This document shows, piece by piece, positions 1 through 13,091 of a stretch of 64,000 bases of DNA. Both the position numbers and the translations under genes were made by a program. The stretch comes from Cryptomeria japonica (taxonomy: Eukaryota > Streptophyta > Pinopsida > Cupressales > Cupressaceae): contig NC_081414.1 in assembly GCF_030272615.1 (NCBI RefSeq), positions 818,224,396 to 818,288,395 on the forward strand. The letters run 5' to 3'. Every line of letters starts with the position of its first letter. Position 1 is the stretch's first letter. The notes below the pieces were generated by a model. That model did not search any database, was not told the DNA's origin, and saw nothing but the letters and a program-made list of their open reading frames with translations.

Positions 1-1526
1 AACCATGCAAATTTTATTTACGAAGCTTAAGACTTCCATCTTTCCACATGAAGCCAAAACACAATAATACAATTTCATATGCTTTATACACATTCTACAC
101 GTCATGCATAACTCAATCTCAATCAATACTAGTCTCTCTAACATGATATGTTAAGTGACAAAATCATATGACTAATCACAATACATATGCAAAAAGTATT
201 CCACTTACCTGTAAACATACTTTTCATGATATCATAATATGTGATGTAATACTTTGGATTCTTAATGCAGAATTGATCAAACATTCCTTATTATTGCCCT
301 ATGATAATTATTGACAAGCAATTAAATACTTCTATTCAAATCAATGCATTATTTAGTAGAATTTATTTGTATCTTTATAACTAGATAGAGAGAAGAGGAA
401 GAGAGTTTGATAGTCAACCCATTTCATACATATGCACATAAATCAACAAGGTCACACAAGCATGCTTAAATTCCTCTCTATATGCCTATCATCTTTATTG
501 TACGATTTTCATTTCAATACCATTTTAAAAGAATGCCAATTGGCCTATCATGACATTTCCAAATATTATGGATGCTACTGAATGTCCTAATTTTCCAAAA
601 ATGAAATCAAGACAGACAATCTTTTCTTTCATGAAAGAACTCTTGTGAAACACTCACTACTCCTACTCAATACGAAATACATAGTTATCTGCAACCTTTC
701 ATCAAAAATCCAAGTACAATAATAAGATGGAAGAGGAGCTACCAACTAAATGATACATAATTATGCATGCACATCAAACATCAGTTTCATTTGCACCTTC
801 TATTCATATTAAGTCAATTATATATATCCAAAACCAAGTACATTATTGCATTGTTTGAATAGGTCATCATTTGCGTCGGTATTATGAAACACATAATGAA
901 ATCTTTAATGAAAACACATAAATTCCCTCCTAGCCACTATAACATGATCCTTTTTACACATATGATTACCAACAAGTCAGCTTCATATAACAACTATACG
1001 TACATTATCACATAGTGCTTAAGATAGAAATTCATTATGTTACTACTACAATACACATGGTGAATTCCTTTATGAAAAACATACAATTTCCTCCCAATAT
1101 CTATTATGATTTTTTTTTAATTCATAGCCCTCTTATTATCCAAATGCACAGTAGAATCATTAGGCTCACACAAGGGTTTGAGAAGTCACAATAGTCACTC
1201 GCAATCAAAAAACATACACAAGCGATAAATACACATAGCAACATTTTAATTCCTAGAGAGAAAGAGGAGGAAGATTGATATACATTCAATTCACTACATC
1301 ATATGCACTCAACATCTACCATACAATTTCTTCAAGATCATGACACTAGGCCCTATCATAATCATAATACAAGCACATTTCATACTTTTAGATTCATGAC
1401 AAGCACTATCCAACCCAATGGGTTAGTCAAGAGAATACAACATCAAGACTATACACATCACACCAACTAAGGGCACAAGCTACACCAGAGATCCCAGTGT
1501 TTGCAACCTTTGGCTCTAATACCAAA
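1..1526 (-). mobile_element. Leader of a very-large-LTR retrotransposon, running off the left edge
   Basis: This stretch has no convincing gene. It lies just inside the LTR end at 1527 and begins, reading the minus strand, with a primer-binding site, so it is the untranslated leader of an LTR retrotransposon whose coding part is outside the window. It is AT-rich. Loosely repeated phrases (AGAGAGAAGAGGAAGAG near 388 and AGAGAGAAAGAGGAGG near 1255, each followed by similar text) suggest an old internal duplication. The family cannot be named because no gag or pol is visible. Confidence 0.6.
1513..1524 (-). other. Primer-binding site of the large-LTR element
   Basis: On the minus strand TGGTATTAGAGC follows the LTR end by two bases. 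It differs by one base from TGGTATCAGAGC, the complement of the initiator-methionine tRNA 3' end used by many plant LTR elements. It identifies 1527-1963 as the 3' end of a 5' LTR read on the minus strand. Confidence 0.7.
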
Positions 1527-1963
1527 TGTAATGCCCTGCCAAGAAACCCTAAAGGATTCAACTAAAACTCTCGAAAAGAGTGCAAATAATTTTTTTTAAC
1601 ATTAAAGAACTTAAATATGCATTAAATTAAATAGTGGAATAATATTTGCACAAGCGGAAGACTTAACTTAAACACCTAAAGGGGTTCCAATGAAGATTAC
1701 TCGATTAATCCAATGAACATTAAGGTTTATTAATCCAATTAACAATGTGAATCATTAAACCTACTCATGATAAAATGATTACCATTAGGACATAGAAATT
1801 AAATTTCATAAGAGATTTAACAATCATGTTAGAATATATACATCTAACATTAGCTACATTACATCATAATCCATATTACTGCATCTAATTGATAACTTCA
1901 GACATGTATTTATGATTAATATCATCTAAATTACATCATACATTTAAACCATAATGCCATTCA
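1527..1963 (-). repeat. Large LTR, part 1 of 3
   Basis: Read on the minus strand this ends in ...GGGCATTACA, matching the end of the solo LTR at 33043. The text agrees, with divergence, with the reverse complement of about 32450-33043, for example the segment reading 'gcggaagactt' and the terminal 'gccctgccaagaaaccct'. It stops at the target-site duplication of the LINE; the LTR resumes at 16858. Confidence 0.75.
1951..1963. repeat. Left target-site duplication of the LINE
   Basis: ATAATGCCATTCA here is repeated exactly at 16845-16857 right after the A-tail. A 13-bp perfect duplication is typical of LINE insertion and fixes the limits of the LINE. Confidence 0.85.
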
Positions 1964-2000
1964 ATGTTTCGGGGGGAGCTGATGCTTCCCCTCAGGCCCA

Positions 2001-2528
2001 ATGAGGATTATATCCTGGAATGTTAGGGGCTTAAATGCCCCTAACAAACGACACTTGATTAAGTCACAATTGGACTTAATGAAGTGTGATTTGGTGTTGT
2101 TACAAGAAACTAAGCTAAATCTGTCTTCGACTGATGGGTTATTTTCTTCTTGGAAAGTTTGGAATTTTTGCTCATCTCCCTCTTCTGGTGCTTTGGGTGG
2201 GCTGGCAATTCTTTGTAAAGATTATACTGTACATTTCTCATTAATTGCTTCCTCACCCAATTGAATGCTTGGGCTAGTTAAGAGCAGGCTGTCAAATTTG
2301 AAATTCTGGTTATTTAATGTTTATGGTCCATCAGGGGTTCTAGAAAAAAGAACACTTTGGAATTTCTTGGTTTCTCTTGCTACTCCTCTGCGGAATGTTT
2401 TTCTGATTTTTGGGGGAGATTTTAATGCAATTACTAGTATGGATGAAAAGGATGGGGGAATCATCCCAAATAAACATGTTATGTCATACTTTTGCAACTT
2501 CATTCATTCCTTGAGTTTGGTTGATTGT
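2001..2528 (+). pseudogene. LINE ORF2, endonuclease (APE-type) fragment
   Basis: The frame opens with MRIISWNVRGLN, the usual start of plant LINE endonucleases. QETKL follows at about residue 36, and GGDFNAI at about residue 142 is the catalytic GDFN block. In that family this domain nicks target DNA for target-primed reverse transcription. The start at 2001 is the first ATG after the presumed 5' UTR (1964-2000). One in-frame TGA at 2262-2264 interrupts an otherwise continuous frame, and the reading frame is then cut by the LTR of gypsy element A at 2529. About 175 residues remain. This copy cannot make a working enzyme. Confidence 0.85.
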
Positions 2529-4489
2529 TGTAATAACCCACCATAACGAACTCAACAAAATTGACCATTCTTTTTTTTTTTTGGTTTAATTTAATCATTA
2601 TGTTTCATTCAATCGCATACTCTGGGCATCCATCCATTTGGATTAGGCATTCATCCATCCGAGATGAGAATCTAACCATACGGGTTAGGCATTTGTCCAT
2701 ACGGGACATAAGATTTCATCTATCCAATACAAGATAGGCATCTACCCATACGAGGTAGGCATCTATCCATTCGGGATAGGAGGTGCTCTGGCCAGAGACT
2801 TTGACTCATCGGGACCATTCAAGTCCTGAGCCACTCACTAAGTACTACACTCTTCTAACAAAAGTGCACCGAGGTCGCCATCCTTAGGAGTAATTAAATA
2901 ACATAATACAAGCTTGAATTCCACCTCAGAATTTGGCTTAAAGCCTCGAGAAGTCAAGCGAATCCATACGGGATTCCTTCCGAGTATGCATTGAATTACT
3001 TTTTCCAATTTAATTATCTTATCTTTCAAAATAGGATCCTTACTCAATCTTTCTTTTACCAAGCCTAGACCCCACCCATGAACGCCTAAGTACAAGGGAC
3101 AACTCCATCCCAAGACTACCTATATACCCGCTTCGGCACAGGATCAAGGCGTAAAGTATGTAGTTCTATTTTCTACTCTATGGTTTGATGTAAACTGATT
3201 TGTGGGTACACAACCCTTTCTAGGGTCAATGTCCCAGACTGTTTCTCTGTGGTTTCTACCCACGATGGTATCACTTAAGAAAAGGCTCAAGATGGCCTAT
3301 TGCTTGTGGCCTAAAATAACTAGCTCCTAATTCTTATCATAAGCGTCACCCTTGACCAATTGCCAATCGACAACAATATCTCTTCGAAAATTAATTACAT
3401 AAAAGCATTTTTTTACTTAACCATTCCTAAAGGGGGTTTATTATGGTTTAACTCAACGGATGTAAAATCATTTGAAAATTATCTTATTAGATTATCGATC
3501 CAAGGGGGATTACCTGCCCCTTAGATTTTAGCTTCCAAGTGACCCTTATTACTCCCCAATGATTTATAGGGATGATGCCATAGACGTTGTTGATGTAGCT
3601 TTATTAGGCATTAAGTGTAGTAGTTCAACACGACGGCATTACCCGTAAGCGTGACCCAGAGGCACCGTATATACCGAACGCTACTAGGTTTTGGTTTCCA
3701 TCTTCCTTTATTTAGTTTTCTAACTAAGAGCTATGAAAACATCATGCTTGAAAATAATCACGAAATGAATGTACATAATTAGACCTTTCGAAGTTAATTA
3801 TTTGAATAACTACTTTGATGGCAACCAAGTACCATTTGATAAAAAGAAATACCATTCTTCTACAACTCAACTAATTAATATATAATGGTATGATAAAGGC
3901 AATTATGAACTCATATATTAAAACATGTAACTTGTATGAAGATAATGGGGAGGTAACTTGCTCATCAATGAATGCAATTTAACATATAAGTAATGCACAT
4001 GATGTAAAAATGGTGACATTTACATACGAGATTAAGTAATATTTACTTCGACCGTGAGAATATTTAAATTATAGAGTTACTAGTTCCAAATGAGTGATTA
4101 GCTTATACTTTTGGAAATTTCGGATCAAATCGTAATATTAAAGACTTATTTGTTTTTAAGTGAGCCAAAATCACTGATCAAGTAGTCCAATAAATCCCTA
4201 AAGGGATTGAGACAATAATTTTTTTTTATTTCAATATTTTGCTAATTTATTAACTTAAAATTTGACTAAACAATTGTTAGCAATTAACAAAAAAGTGTAA
4301 CTAAAACAATCATTGATAATTAACTTAAAATTTAACCAAAATAATTATAAAAATAATTAACTTAAAATTTAATTAAAAATGATTATAAAAAAAAATTAAC
4401 TTAAATTTGATTAAAACAATTATTAAAATTCCAATTGCAATTTCAAGAGTATAATAATTAACAAGGCGAAATTGCTTTGTTCAATAGCA

Positions 4490-4625
4490 AATAGAGGGGG
4501 GCGATGGGGACCACGGGTCCCATCACCCCCTGCGGTCCTGCATGCGCAGGGCCGTAGGGTTGAGGGGACACCGCAGGCCCCCCCTACTCCCATGCGGTTA
4601 CAATAACCGCTCCCCTCCCGTACAC
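4490..4625. other. GC-rich palindromic island in the element A 3' LTR
   Basis: A GC-rich block stands out in an AT-rich LTR. It contains short inverted repeats such as GGGACC-ACG-GGTCCC. The equivalent block is present at 12868-13000 and 61285-61460, and a remnant at 51880-51915. Confidence 0.6.
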
Positions 4626-4708
4626 CATGCAAGAATTTATAATTCTTTTCTTTGACCGCCATTAATCTCTGACATTAATATAAATTTTTTTTTTTCTCTT
4701 TTAACATT

Positions 4709-4710
<2 letters not shown>

Positions 4711-4787
<77 letters not shown>

Positions 4788-4849
4788 ATGATATATATAT
4801 ATATTTAATGATATATATATATATTTAATGATATATATATATATATATA
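4711..4849. repeat. AT dinucleotide microsatellite with 20-bp higher-order units
   Basis: A run of AT repeats is followed by three copies of an AT run ending in TTAATG. It starts at the exact LTR position at which the other LTR of this element (13091) has been broken off. Confidence 0.9.
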
Positions 4850-6098
4850 ACAAAGGAGTATTTACTTATGAAAATAAGAACATGAATAAGATAGATAAAC
4901 AGACAATTGTTTTAGATTGGTTTTCAGTAACCAGAAGGTTAATATTTTCCAGTATTCACAAGAGGATTGTTAAATCAACTAATATTTGCAAGGAGATCTT
5001 ATTTCAACTCACAGGGAGGTTTATTTCCAAATTTCACAGGGGGATTGTTTATTTCCAAAATTCATTTCTAGTATTCATAGGAGGATTGTTTAATCAACTA
5101 ATATTTGCAGAGGTTCAACCAATATTTACAGAGAGATTTGTTTAACTAATAATCACAAAAAAGAATTGTTTAACTAATAATCTCAGAGAGATTAAAGAAT
5201 GAGATTCAGATTTTCATTCGAAGAACTAGAGGATTGAAAAAGATTCAAATCACACAGGGAAGAAATTTTAAATCTCAGAAAGAGAGATTTTAAATAAAAG
5301 AATGTGATTTTTTTCCTTTCACTAAAATCTTAAAAAAAACAAAAAAAAAAAAGATCATGTGCATATCTTCTTAAGGAAAATTAAATAAATAAATAATTAT
5401 CCTTTGCATGCATTATATGAAAGCATCATCATTATTATTTATCTCCAAATAAAAGATTTACAATCTAATAAAAGAATTTCTTTATATAAAGGAAGATCTA
5501 TAACTATTTCTTATATTACGAATTCCTCACAAGTAAATGTAAAGATAAACAACAAGGAGAGAACCTGGTTTATCGAGCTTGATGTTGAATCCACTAGCTA
5601 CCCTTATGATCCTTCCTTGCAGCTTGAGGGAAATCCTCCCAACCACAACTTAAAATTCCTGCAACAAAAATAAGACTACCAAGAAGATCTACTTCCAAAA
5701 CTTGGGAAATTTTCTTCACAACATGATCAACTCCCTTCTTTGAAACTTGCATATAATTTATAAGAAAATTCCCTCCATTCCACTATCTAGAAAATTTAAT
5801 TAAAAAAGAGATTCTTTCCCAATTTTGGACTTCATGCAAACTGATTAAACTTGGTGAGGGGAGTTACATGCAAGGTGGTGGAGAATCCTCTAGAAGCTTC
5901 TTATTCTTCCTACAACATGTGCCATAATTGGATGTGGAAAAATAAATAAATAAAAATAATGTATATTTTCCATGTGTGTGTGTGTGTGTATTATTATTTT
6001 CATTCTTTTTATAACATTTATTCAATCATTTAAATAGTTTATCAAAAATATAATAGAATTGTATTTTAATCCAAAAGTGATAAAGGAGGGTTGTAACA

Positions 6099-6112
6099 TC
6101 CTCCCCCCCTTA
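6099..6112 (-). other. Polypurine tract of element A
   Basis: On the minus strand a purine run (TAAGGGGGGGAGGA) directly precedes the LTR start TGTTACAACCC. This is where plus-strand DNA synthesis is primed in LTR elements. Confidence 0.8.
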
Positions 6113-6195
6113 ATTTGTGCATCGTCCCGATGCACTTATTGAATGCATCCAAAAGAGTCTATAGTTCATGATTAAAATAAAAAAGGAAACAACTA

Positions 6196-9100
6196 CTACA
6201 TCTCCTTAGTATCTTCCCATGTGGCATTCTTTTCATCATACTGGTCCCATTGCACTTTGCACTGATCAACCTCTCTGTTGTGCAACTAGCACTGGCACCT
6301 CTCCAAGATTTTGAATGGCTCTATCATTATTCCTCCCATTTCCTAGACCTGTAAAGCATCCCAGTTCAAAATGTGTTTCTCATCAGGTACATACTTCTTA
6401 AGAAGAGATACATGGAAGACATCATGGATTCACCTCAATTGGGGAGGTAAGGCCAATTGATATGCAACTGGATTAATCCTTCCCAATATTTAAAAGGGTC
6501 CAACATAACGAGGTGCAAGCTTAGTCCTTTTCCCAAATCTTATGGAACTCTTGTGTGGCCTAACCCTTAGGAAGACTTTCTCTCCCACCTCAAACTCCCT
6601 TGGTGTCCTGTTTTTGTCTGCATAACTTTTCTGCCTCTCTGAGGCTTCCTTCAATCTTTGCCTGATTTCCTTAGTTTTCCTCTCCATCTCTTTCAACATA
6701 TTTGGTCCAACAATTACTCTATCTTCAAGACTATCCCAACTCAAAGGTGTTCGACATGGTCTACCATACAAAGCTTTGAAAGGTGCCATTCCCAAAGATG
6801 TTTGGTATGTATTATTGTAAGCAAACTCTACCAGAGGTAGGTACTCTTCCCATTTCTTCTGTTGGTCCACGCAATACATGCGAAGAAGGTCTTCCATAAT
6901 CTGATTTGTCCTTTCTATCTAACCATCAGTTTTCGGATGGTATGCAGTGCTAAAATTTAGTTGAGTTCCTGGAGCTGATTGAAGAGTGGTCCAAAACCTT
7001 GAAGTGAATCTAGCATCTCTATCTGATATGATTTTCACTGGTATTCCATGCAGCCTAAATATTTCTTTAACAAAGCACCTAGCTAAGGTAGGTGCATCAT
7101 CTGTCAGATTCCCTGGTATAAAGTGTGCCACTTTAGTGAGTTTGTCAATTACCACCATTATTGCATCATGCCTAGAAGGTGACATGGGTAACCCTTGCAC
7201 AAAATCCATGCTAATAACTTGCCACTTGTATTGAGCTACATCGTGCAATTGTAACAATCCAATTGGATGTCTATGTTCTGCCTTTACTCTTTGACACTCC
7301 AAACATTTAGCCACATACTTGACAATTTCATTCTTCATCCCTTGCCAAAATTATAACTTCTTTAGATCTACATAAAGTTTGTTAACTCCTGGGTGCCCTG
7401 AATAAGGAGCATTGTGAGCCTCTGACAAGACTACTTCCCTTAAGTTCCCTGAATTAGGAATATAGATTCTATTATTGTATCTGAGCAACCCATCTTCATC
7501 TAATGTATACACTTCAATCTTAGGGTCGGTTGGATCATATTCTAATGTCAAATTGACTTGCTCATACCATGGGTCATGTCCTTGTTCATCCATTACTTGC
7601 CTTTTGAAAGAAGTTTTGAATATTGCTATAGTCATCAAGTGTCTCCTCCTACTTAAAGCATCTACCACCCTATTATCCTTCCCCTTAATATATTCAATTT
7701 CAAAATCATATTAGCTTAGAAATTCTAACCACCTTCTTTGTTTGGCATTTAAGTGGGGTTGGGTAAAGATGTACTTTAGTCCTTGGTTATCTGTCTTTAA
7801 CTCAAAGGGCTTCCCTAGTAAGAAGTGTCTCCATTTCTGTAGGGCATGCACAATCACTGTCAACTCTAAGTCATGGGGTGCATAATTGACTTCATGAGTC
7901 TTTAGCTTTCTAGATTCGTAAGCTACTACTCCTTCATCTTGGACAATTACTCCTCCTAAACCTTCAATAGATGCATCAGTTACGACTGTGAAGTGTCCAT
8001 TCGGATCTGGTACCTTTAGAATGGGTGTTGAAGTTAGTTTCCCTTTCAAAATTTGGAATACCTTATCACTTTGTTCTATCCACACAAACCTTTTACCCTT
8101 CCTTTGCAATGAGGTGATGGGGTTTGCTATTTTAGAGAATCCTTCCACAAACCTCCTATAGTAACCTGCTAGCCCCATAAAGCTTCTTACCTCTAAAACA
8201 TTTTTAGGGATCGGCCATTCTACTATTGCCTTTATCTTATCTGGATCAACTGCTATTCCTTCCTTAGATATTATATGCCCAAGGTAGTGAATCTTTTCCT
8301 CAAAGAAGGCACATTTTGACAATTTCCCATATAACTTATGTTCTCTCAACCTTTGCAAAACAATTTGTAGGTGCACTAAATGTTCCTCCTCATTCCTAGA
8401 GTAAATCAATATGTCATCCAGAAATACCAAAACAAATTTGTCCAAGTAGTCATGGAGTACACTATTCATTAGGTTCATAAATGCAGCCGGGGTGTTGGTT
8501 ACACCAAAAGGAACTACTGTGAATTCATAATGCCCATATCTAGTCCTGAAAGCTCTCTTCAGAATGTCTTCCTCCTTAATTCTAAGTTGATGGTACCCTG
8601 ACCGGAGGTCTATCTTTGAGAAAACTTCTGCTCCTTTCATTTGGTCAAAAAGATCCTCTATGTGAGGTAAGGGATACCTATTCTTTATTGTGACCTTGTT
8701 CAACATCCTATAGTCGATGCATAGTCTTAAGGTTCCATCCTTCTTCTTAACAAATAATACTGGTGCTCCCCATGGTGATACACTTGGCCTTACTAATCCC
8801 TTAGCTAAGAGTTCCTCTAATTGTATTTTGAGCTCTTGTAATTCAGTTGTGTTCATATGGTAAGGTGCCCTTGATACCGGTTCAGCTCCTGGTAGTACTT
8901 CGATAGAAAAGTCAAACTTCCTTTTAGGGAGTAAGCTGGGTAATTCTTCTGGAAAAACATCCTTGAATTCTTTTAAGAAAGGGGTATTTTCAAAGGTTGG
9001 TGTATTTTCCTCTTTTCCTTCATCAATTTCAACCATATAGATTTGGCCTCCTCTTCTTCTTTCCTTCTTTAATTGCATGGCTGAGATGGTTTCTATATTA

Positions 9101-9582
9101 ATGGGTTTAAACTTTCCTTGGATTTTGGCCTTTTTGCCCCCATCATCCAAACATTGAACAACTTTGTTATAGAAATCTACATTAGCTTGATGGTCTGTTA
9201 ACCAACTCATTCCAATAATTACATCATATAATCCTATCGGTGCCACATAGAGATCTACCCTTGTTTCAAACTCAGGAAATTGTACCCTTGCCCTCGGCAA
9301 ACACTTAGTGACTTCCCTAGTTGCCTTATCCCCATATTGAACCGTCCATGATGACTCCATTTGATTAATTTTTAATACATATTTGCTTACTAATTCAGGT
9401 GAGATGAAACATTCAGATGATCCAGTGTCAATTAGAATTGAAATTGGTTGTTCAAATAGTGTACCTGTAGTTTCCACGGGAACATTCTGGTATCTTCCTC
9501 TTCGGTTCCTAACTGTTGCATGAATCCTTTGTTGGGGCCCTTGTTGGGGTTGATTGGCCCTAATCTGTCCTTGCATCTTGGG
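6196..9582 (-). pseudogene. Element A pol: protease, RT, RNase H, integrase, chromodomain
   Basis: In order on the minus strand: an aspartic protease with DTGS near 9419-9430; RT with FLDD (8409-8428) in the catalytic position; RNase H around 7790-7990; integrase with an HHCC zinc region (about 7250-7420) and the conserved D blocks MDFVQG and SDRDARF; and a chromodomain near 6200-6330 ending in WEDTKEM. The part from 9615 to 7711 is open for 634 codons. Beyond it the same frame is broken by stops at about 7711, 7348, 6918 and 6490 and by others near the chromodomain. In this family pol copies and integrates the element, and the chromodomain is thought to guide integration to heterochromatin. 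This copy is inactive. Confidence 0.88.
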
Positions 9583-10772
9583 ACACTCTCTAGCAAAATG
9601 GTTTCCCCCACACATGAAGCATCCACCTGGAGGACCCCTCCTACCTTGATTCCTAGGGGGATCATTCCTTGTTTCATTGGCCTTGGGTGGATAAGTTACC
9701 CTGTTTTATTGGTCATTCCTATTATAGTTTCCTCTGTTATTATTGCCCCTGTTATTAATATTATTTCCATTCCTCTGATATTGATTAGGAGGTGGCCTTC
9801 TTTCGGAAGAATTATTCCTTTGACCTTTGTTGAAATTGGTGTTCCCATTGAATTCCTGCTTCCTTTTAAATGAGTGGTTCCCATTATAGTTCCGCCCTGC
9901 TAGTGTTTGAATCTTCCTCTCTTTCCTTAGGGACTTTTCAAGTACTTCGTTCATGTTTTTGGGTCCATGCATGTCAACCTCTGCCCCTATGTTGGTATTT
10001 AGCCCCAAAATGAACTTCCTTGCTTGGCCTTCTTCATCTTTCTAGTACATAGGTACATACTTAAGCAATTTGGCGAACTTATCCCAATATTGTTGAATAG
10101 ATAGGGGCCCTTGATGTAGATTATGGAATTTTGTCACCTTCTCGTCAAAGAACAATTGAGGGAGCCACCTATCTCAGAAGTGGTGAACAAATTGATCCCA
10201 TGTGACCGTATCCCTGTTATACCCATTTTGTTCCTTGGTGTTAGTCCACCAACTAGCTGCCTCCCCTGTGAGTTGATAGGAACCCCATAAAGCCTTGGTT
10301 GTTTCGCTAAAATCTCTTAGTTCAAAATACTTTTCCATTTCATTTAGCCAATTCTCCACTCCTTCACCAATCTGCCTCCCATCAAACTTAGGAGGGGTGA
10401 TTTTCTTTAAGTCCTTGGAGCGTTCCAATATGTTATTTTCCTTTCTATTACCCACCATATTCCCTTGATTTCTACCAAGGTTTCCATTTTCGATACCACT
10501 TCTATTTTCAAAGTCATTTTGCCTTTCCCTAAGGTCCTGCATTGATTGTTCCAAGAAGTTGATTTTATCTCTTTGTTTGGTTAAAAGGTCAATTATAGCT
10601 TGGACCCCATCTAAATTATTTCCTAGGTTGTGTCGATCCTCTTCATGGTCTTCCTCATGGTTTTCTTCATGGTTTTCCTCATGTTTTCTTCCCTTTGACT
10701 CCTAGTACGTCTTCCACTTCCCCTTCCTCTTCCTCTTCCTCTTCCTCTTCCTCTTCCTCTTCCTCTTGCCAT
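9583..10772 (-). pseudogene. Element A gag, with RG-rich amino terminus and one zinc knuckle
   Basis: The likely start is the ATG at 10772, giving MARGRGRG..., an arginine-glycine run encoded by a hexanucleotide repeat (10716-10768). The middle holds the capsid-like region with the PPKFDG block (about 10375). A CCHC zinc knuckle, [14 protein letters not shown], lies at 9583-9621 just before the protease. Gag forms the particle and the knuckle binds element RNA. Compared with the copy in element B, a small deletion after REEN shifts the frame near 10680, and further stops occur near 10170 and 10040, so the gene is broken. Confidence 0.82.
10716..10768. repeat. CTTCCT hexanucleotide repeat encoding the RG-rich gag start
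   Basis: About eight copies of TTCCTC, which on the minus strand read as Arg-Gly codons. The copy in element B (59270-59316) is shorter and less regular, so the tract length varies between copies. Confidence 0.85.
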
Positions 10773-10907
10773 TCTAGGTTTTTACCTGAAAGTTAAATTA
10801 CGTAGTCAGTTCTTGATTTCGGATTTTAAAATTTAATTTCTACCATTGCAAAACATTCCCTTAGTTGAATAAATTGAAGTGAGCACAAGGCCTAGATTTT
10901 AACCTTT

Positions 10908-10919
10908 GCTCTGATACCA
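10908..10919 (-). other. Primer-binding site of element A
   Basis: TGGTATCAGAGC on the minus strand, two bases after the LTR end, is complementary to the 3' end of initiator-methionine tRNA. Confidence 0.88.
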
Positions 10920-10921
10920 CA

Positions 10922-13091
10922 TGTAATAACCCACCATAACGAACTCAACAAAATTGACCATTCTTTTTTTTTTTGTTTTGTTTAATTTAATCATTAAGTT
11001 TGATTCAATTGCATACTCTGGGCATCCATCCATTTGGATTAGGCATTCATCCATCCGGGATGAGCATCTAACCATATGGGTTAGGCATTTGTCCATATGG
11101 GACATAAGATTTCATCTATCCAATATGGGATAGGCATCTATCCATTCGGGATAGGAGGTGCTCTGGCCAGAGTCTTAGACTCATCAGGACCATTCAGGTC
11201 CTAAGCCACTCACTAAGTACTACACTCTTCTAACAAAAGTGCACTGAGGTCACCGTCCTTAGGAGTAATTAAATAACATAATACAAGCTTGAATTCTACC
11301 TCAGAATTTGGCTTAAAGCCTCGGGAAGTCAAGCGAATCCATACGAGATTCCTTCCGAGTATGCATTGAATTACTTTTTCCAATTTAATTATCTTATCTT
11401 TCAAAATAGGATCCTTAATCAATCTTTCTTTTACCAAGCCTAGACCCCACCCATGAGCGCCTGAGTACGAGGGACAACTCTGTCCCAAGACTGCCTACAT
11501 ACTCGCTTCTGCACGGGATCAAGGCGTAAAGTATGTAGTTCTATTTTCTACTCCATGGTTTGATGTAAACTAATTTGTGGGTAGGCAACCCTTTCTAGGG
11601 TCAATGTCCCAGATAGTTTCTCTGCGGTTGCTACCCACGATGGTAGCGCTTAAGCAAAGGCTCAAGATGGCCTATTGCTTGTGGCCTAAAATAACTAGCT
11701 CCTAATTCTTATCATAAGCGTCACCCTTGACCAATTGCCAATCGACAACAATATCTCTTCGAAAATTAACTCCATAAAAGCATTTTTTTACTAAACCATT
11801 CCTAAAGGGGGTTTATTATGGTTTAACTCAATGGATGTAAAATCATTTGAAAATTATCTTATTAGATTATCGATCCAAGGGGGATTACCCACCCCTTAGA
11901 TTTTAGCTTCCAAGTGACCCTTATTACTCCCCAACGATTTATAGGGACGATGCCATAGACGTCGTTGATGTAGCTTTATTAGGCATTAAGTGCAGTAGTT
12001 CAACACGATGGCATTACCTATAAGCGTGACCTAGAGGCACCGTATATACCGAATGCTACTAGGTTTTGGTTTCCATCTTCCTTTATTTAGTTTTCTAACT
12101 AAGAGCTATGAAAACATCATGCTTGAAAATAATCACGAAATGAATGTACATAATTAGACCTTTCGAAGTTAATTATTTGAATAACTACTTTGATGGCAAC
12201 CAAGTACCATTTGATAAAAAGAAATACCATTCTTCTACAACTCAACTAATTAATATATAATGGTATGATAAAGGCAATTATGAACACATATATTAAAACA
12301 TGTAACTTGTATGAAGATAATGGGGAGGTAACTTGCTCATCAATGAATGCAATTTAACATATAAGTAATGCACATGATGTAAAAATAGTGACATTTACAT
12401 ACGAGATTAAGTAATGTTTACTTCGATCATGAGAATATTTAAATTATAGAGTTACTAGTTCCAAATGAGTGATTAGCTTATACTTTTGGAAATTTCGGAT
12501 CAAATCGTAATAATAAGACTTATTTGTTTTTAAGTGAGCCAAAATCACTGATCAAGTAGTCCAATAAATCCCTAAAGGGATTGAGACATATTTTTTTTTT
12601 TTTTTTCAATCTTTTGCTAATTTATTAACTTAAAATTTGACTAAACAATTGTTAGCAATTAACAAAAAAATGTAACTAAAACAATCATTGATAATTAACT
12701 TAAAATTTAACTAAAATAATTATAAAAAAAATTAACTTAAAATTTAATTAAAAATGATTATAAAAAAAAATTAACTTAAATTTGATTAAAACAATTATTA
12801 AAATTCCAATTGCAATTTCAAGAGTATAATAATTAACAAGGCGAAATTGCTATGTTCAATAGCAAATAGAGGGGGGCGGTGGGGACCACGGGTCCCATCA
12901 CCCCCTGCGATCCTGCATGCGCAGGGCCGTAGGGTTGAGGGGACACCACGGTCCCCCCCCCTACTCCCTTGCGGTTACAATAACCACTCCCCTCTCATAC
13001 ACTATGCAAGAATTTATAATTCTTTTCTTTGACCGCCATTAATCTCCGACATTAATATAAATTTTTATTTTTTTTCTCTTTTAACATTCAA
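10922..13091 (-). repeat. Element A 5' LTR, truncated
   Basis: It starts TGTAATAACCC in plus coordinates and follows the left LTR closely to 13091. There the left copy continues into the AT microsatellite while this copy jumps into LINE sequence. About 1.4 kb of LTR, including its outer end, is missing. Confidence 0.88.

Larger units (their letters stand above)
2529..6098 (-). repeat. Element A 3' LTR (3570 bp)
   Basis: In plus coordinates it begins TGTAATAACCC and ends GGGTTGTAACA, so it has TG...CA ends with short inverted termini. It is very similar to 10922-13091 and 59465-62975. It holds no gene. It contains a GC-rich palindromic island (4490-4625), an AT microsatellite (4711-4849) and degenerate short repeats of the 'ttccagtattcacagg' type (about 4925-5190). 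Confidence 0.88.
2529..13091 (-). mobile_element. Ty3/gypsy chromovirus, element A
   Basis: This is a minus-strand LTR retrotransposon with 3' LTR 2529-6098, polypurine tract just inside it, pol and gag, primer-binding site 10908-10919, and a 5' LTR from 10922 that is cut short at 13091. Domain order (gag, protease, RT, RNase H, integrase, chromodomain) places it in the chromovirus branch of Ty3/gypsy. The ~3.6-kb LTRs suggest the Tekay/Del clade, which is an inference. It inserted into a LINE; the target duplication cannot be checked because the right edge is deleted. Confidence 0.88.

Noticed and set aside
2838-3113. Minus-strand frame of 91 codons repeated at 11213-11488
   Set aside because: It lies in both LTRs of element A at the same place; duplication is due to the LTR and no protein family is recognised.
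4930-5673. Frames of about 90-105 codons in the gypsy LTR
   Set aside because: They cover degenerate short repeats within the LTR and are not preserved in the other LTR copies.
10800-10921. A tRNA gene suggested by the TGGTATCAGAGC text
   Set aside because: Only the 12-base primer-binding complement is present beside an LTR; there is no cloverleaf.
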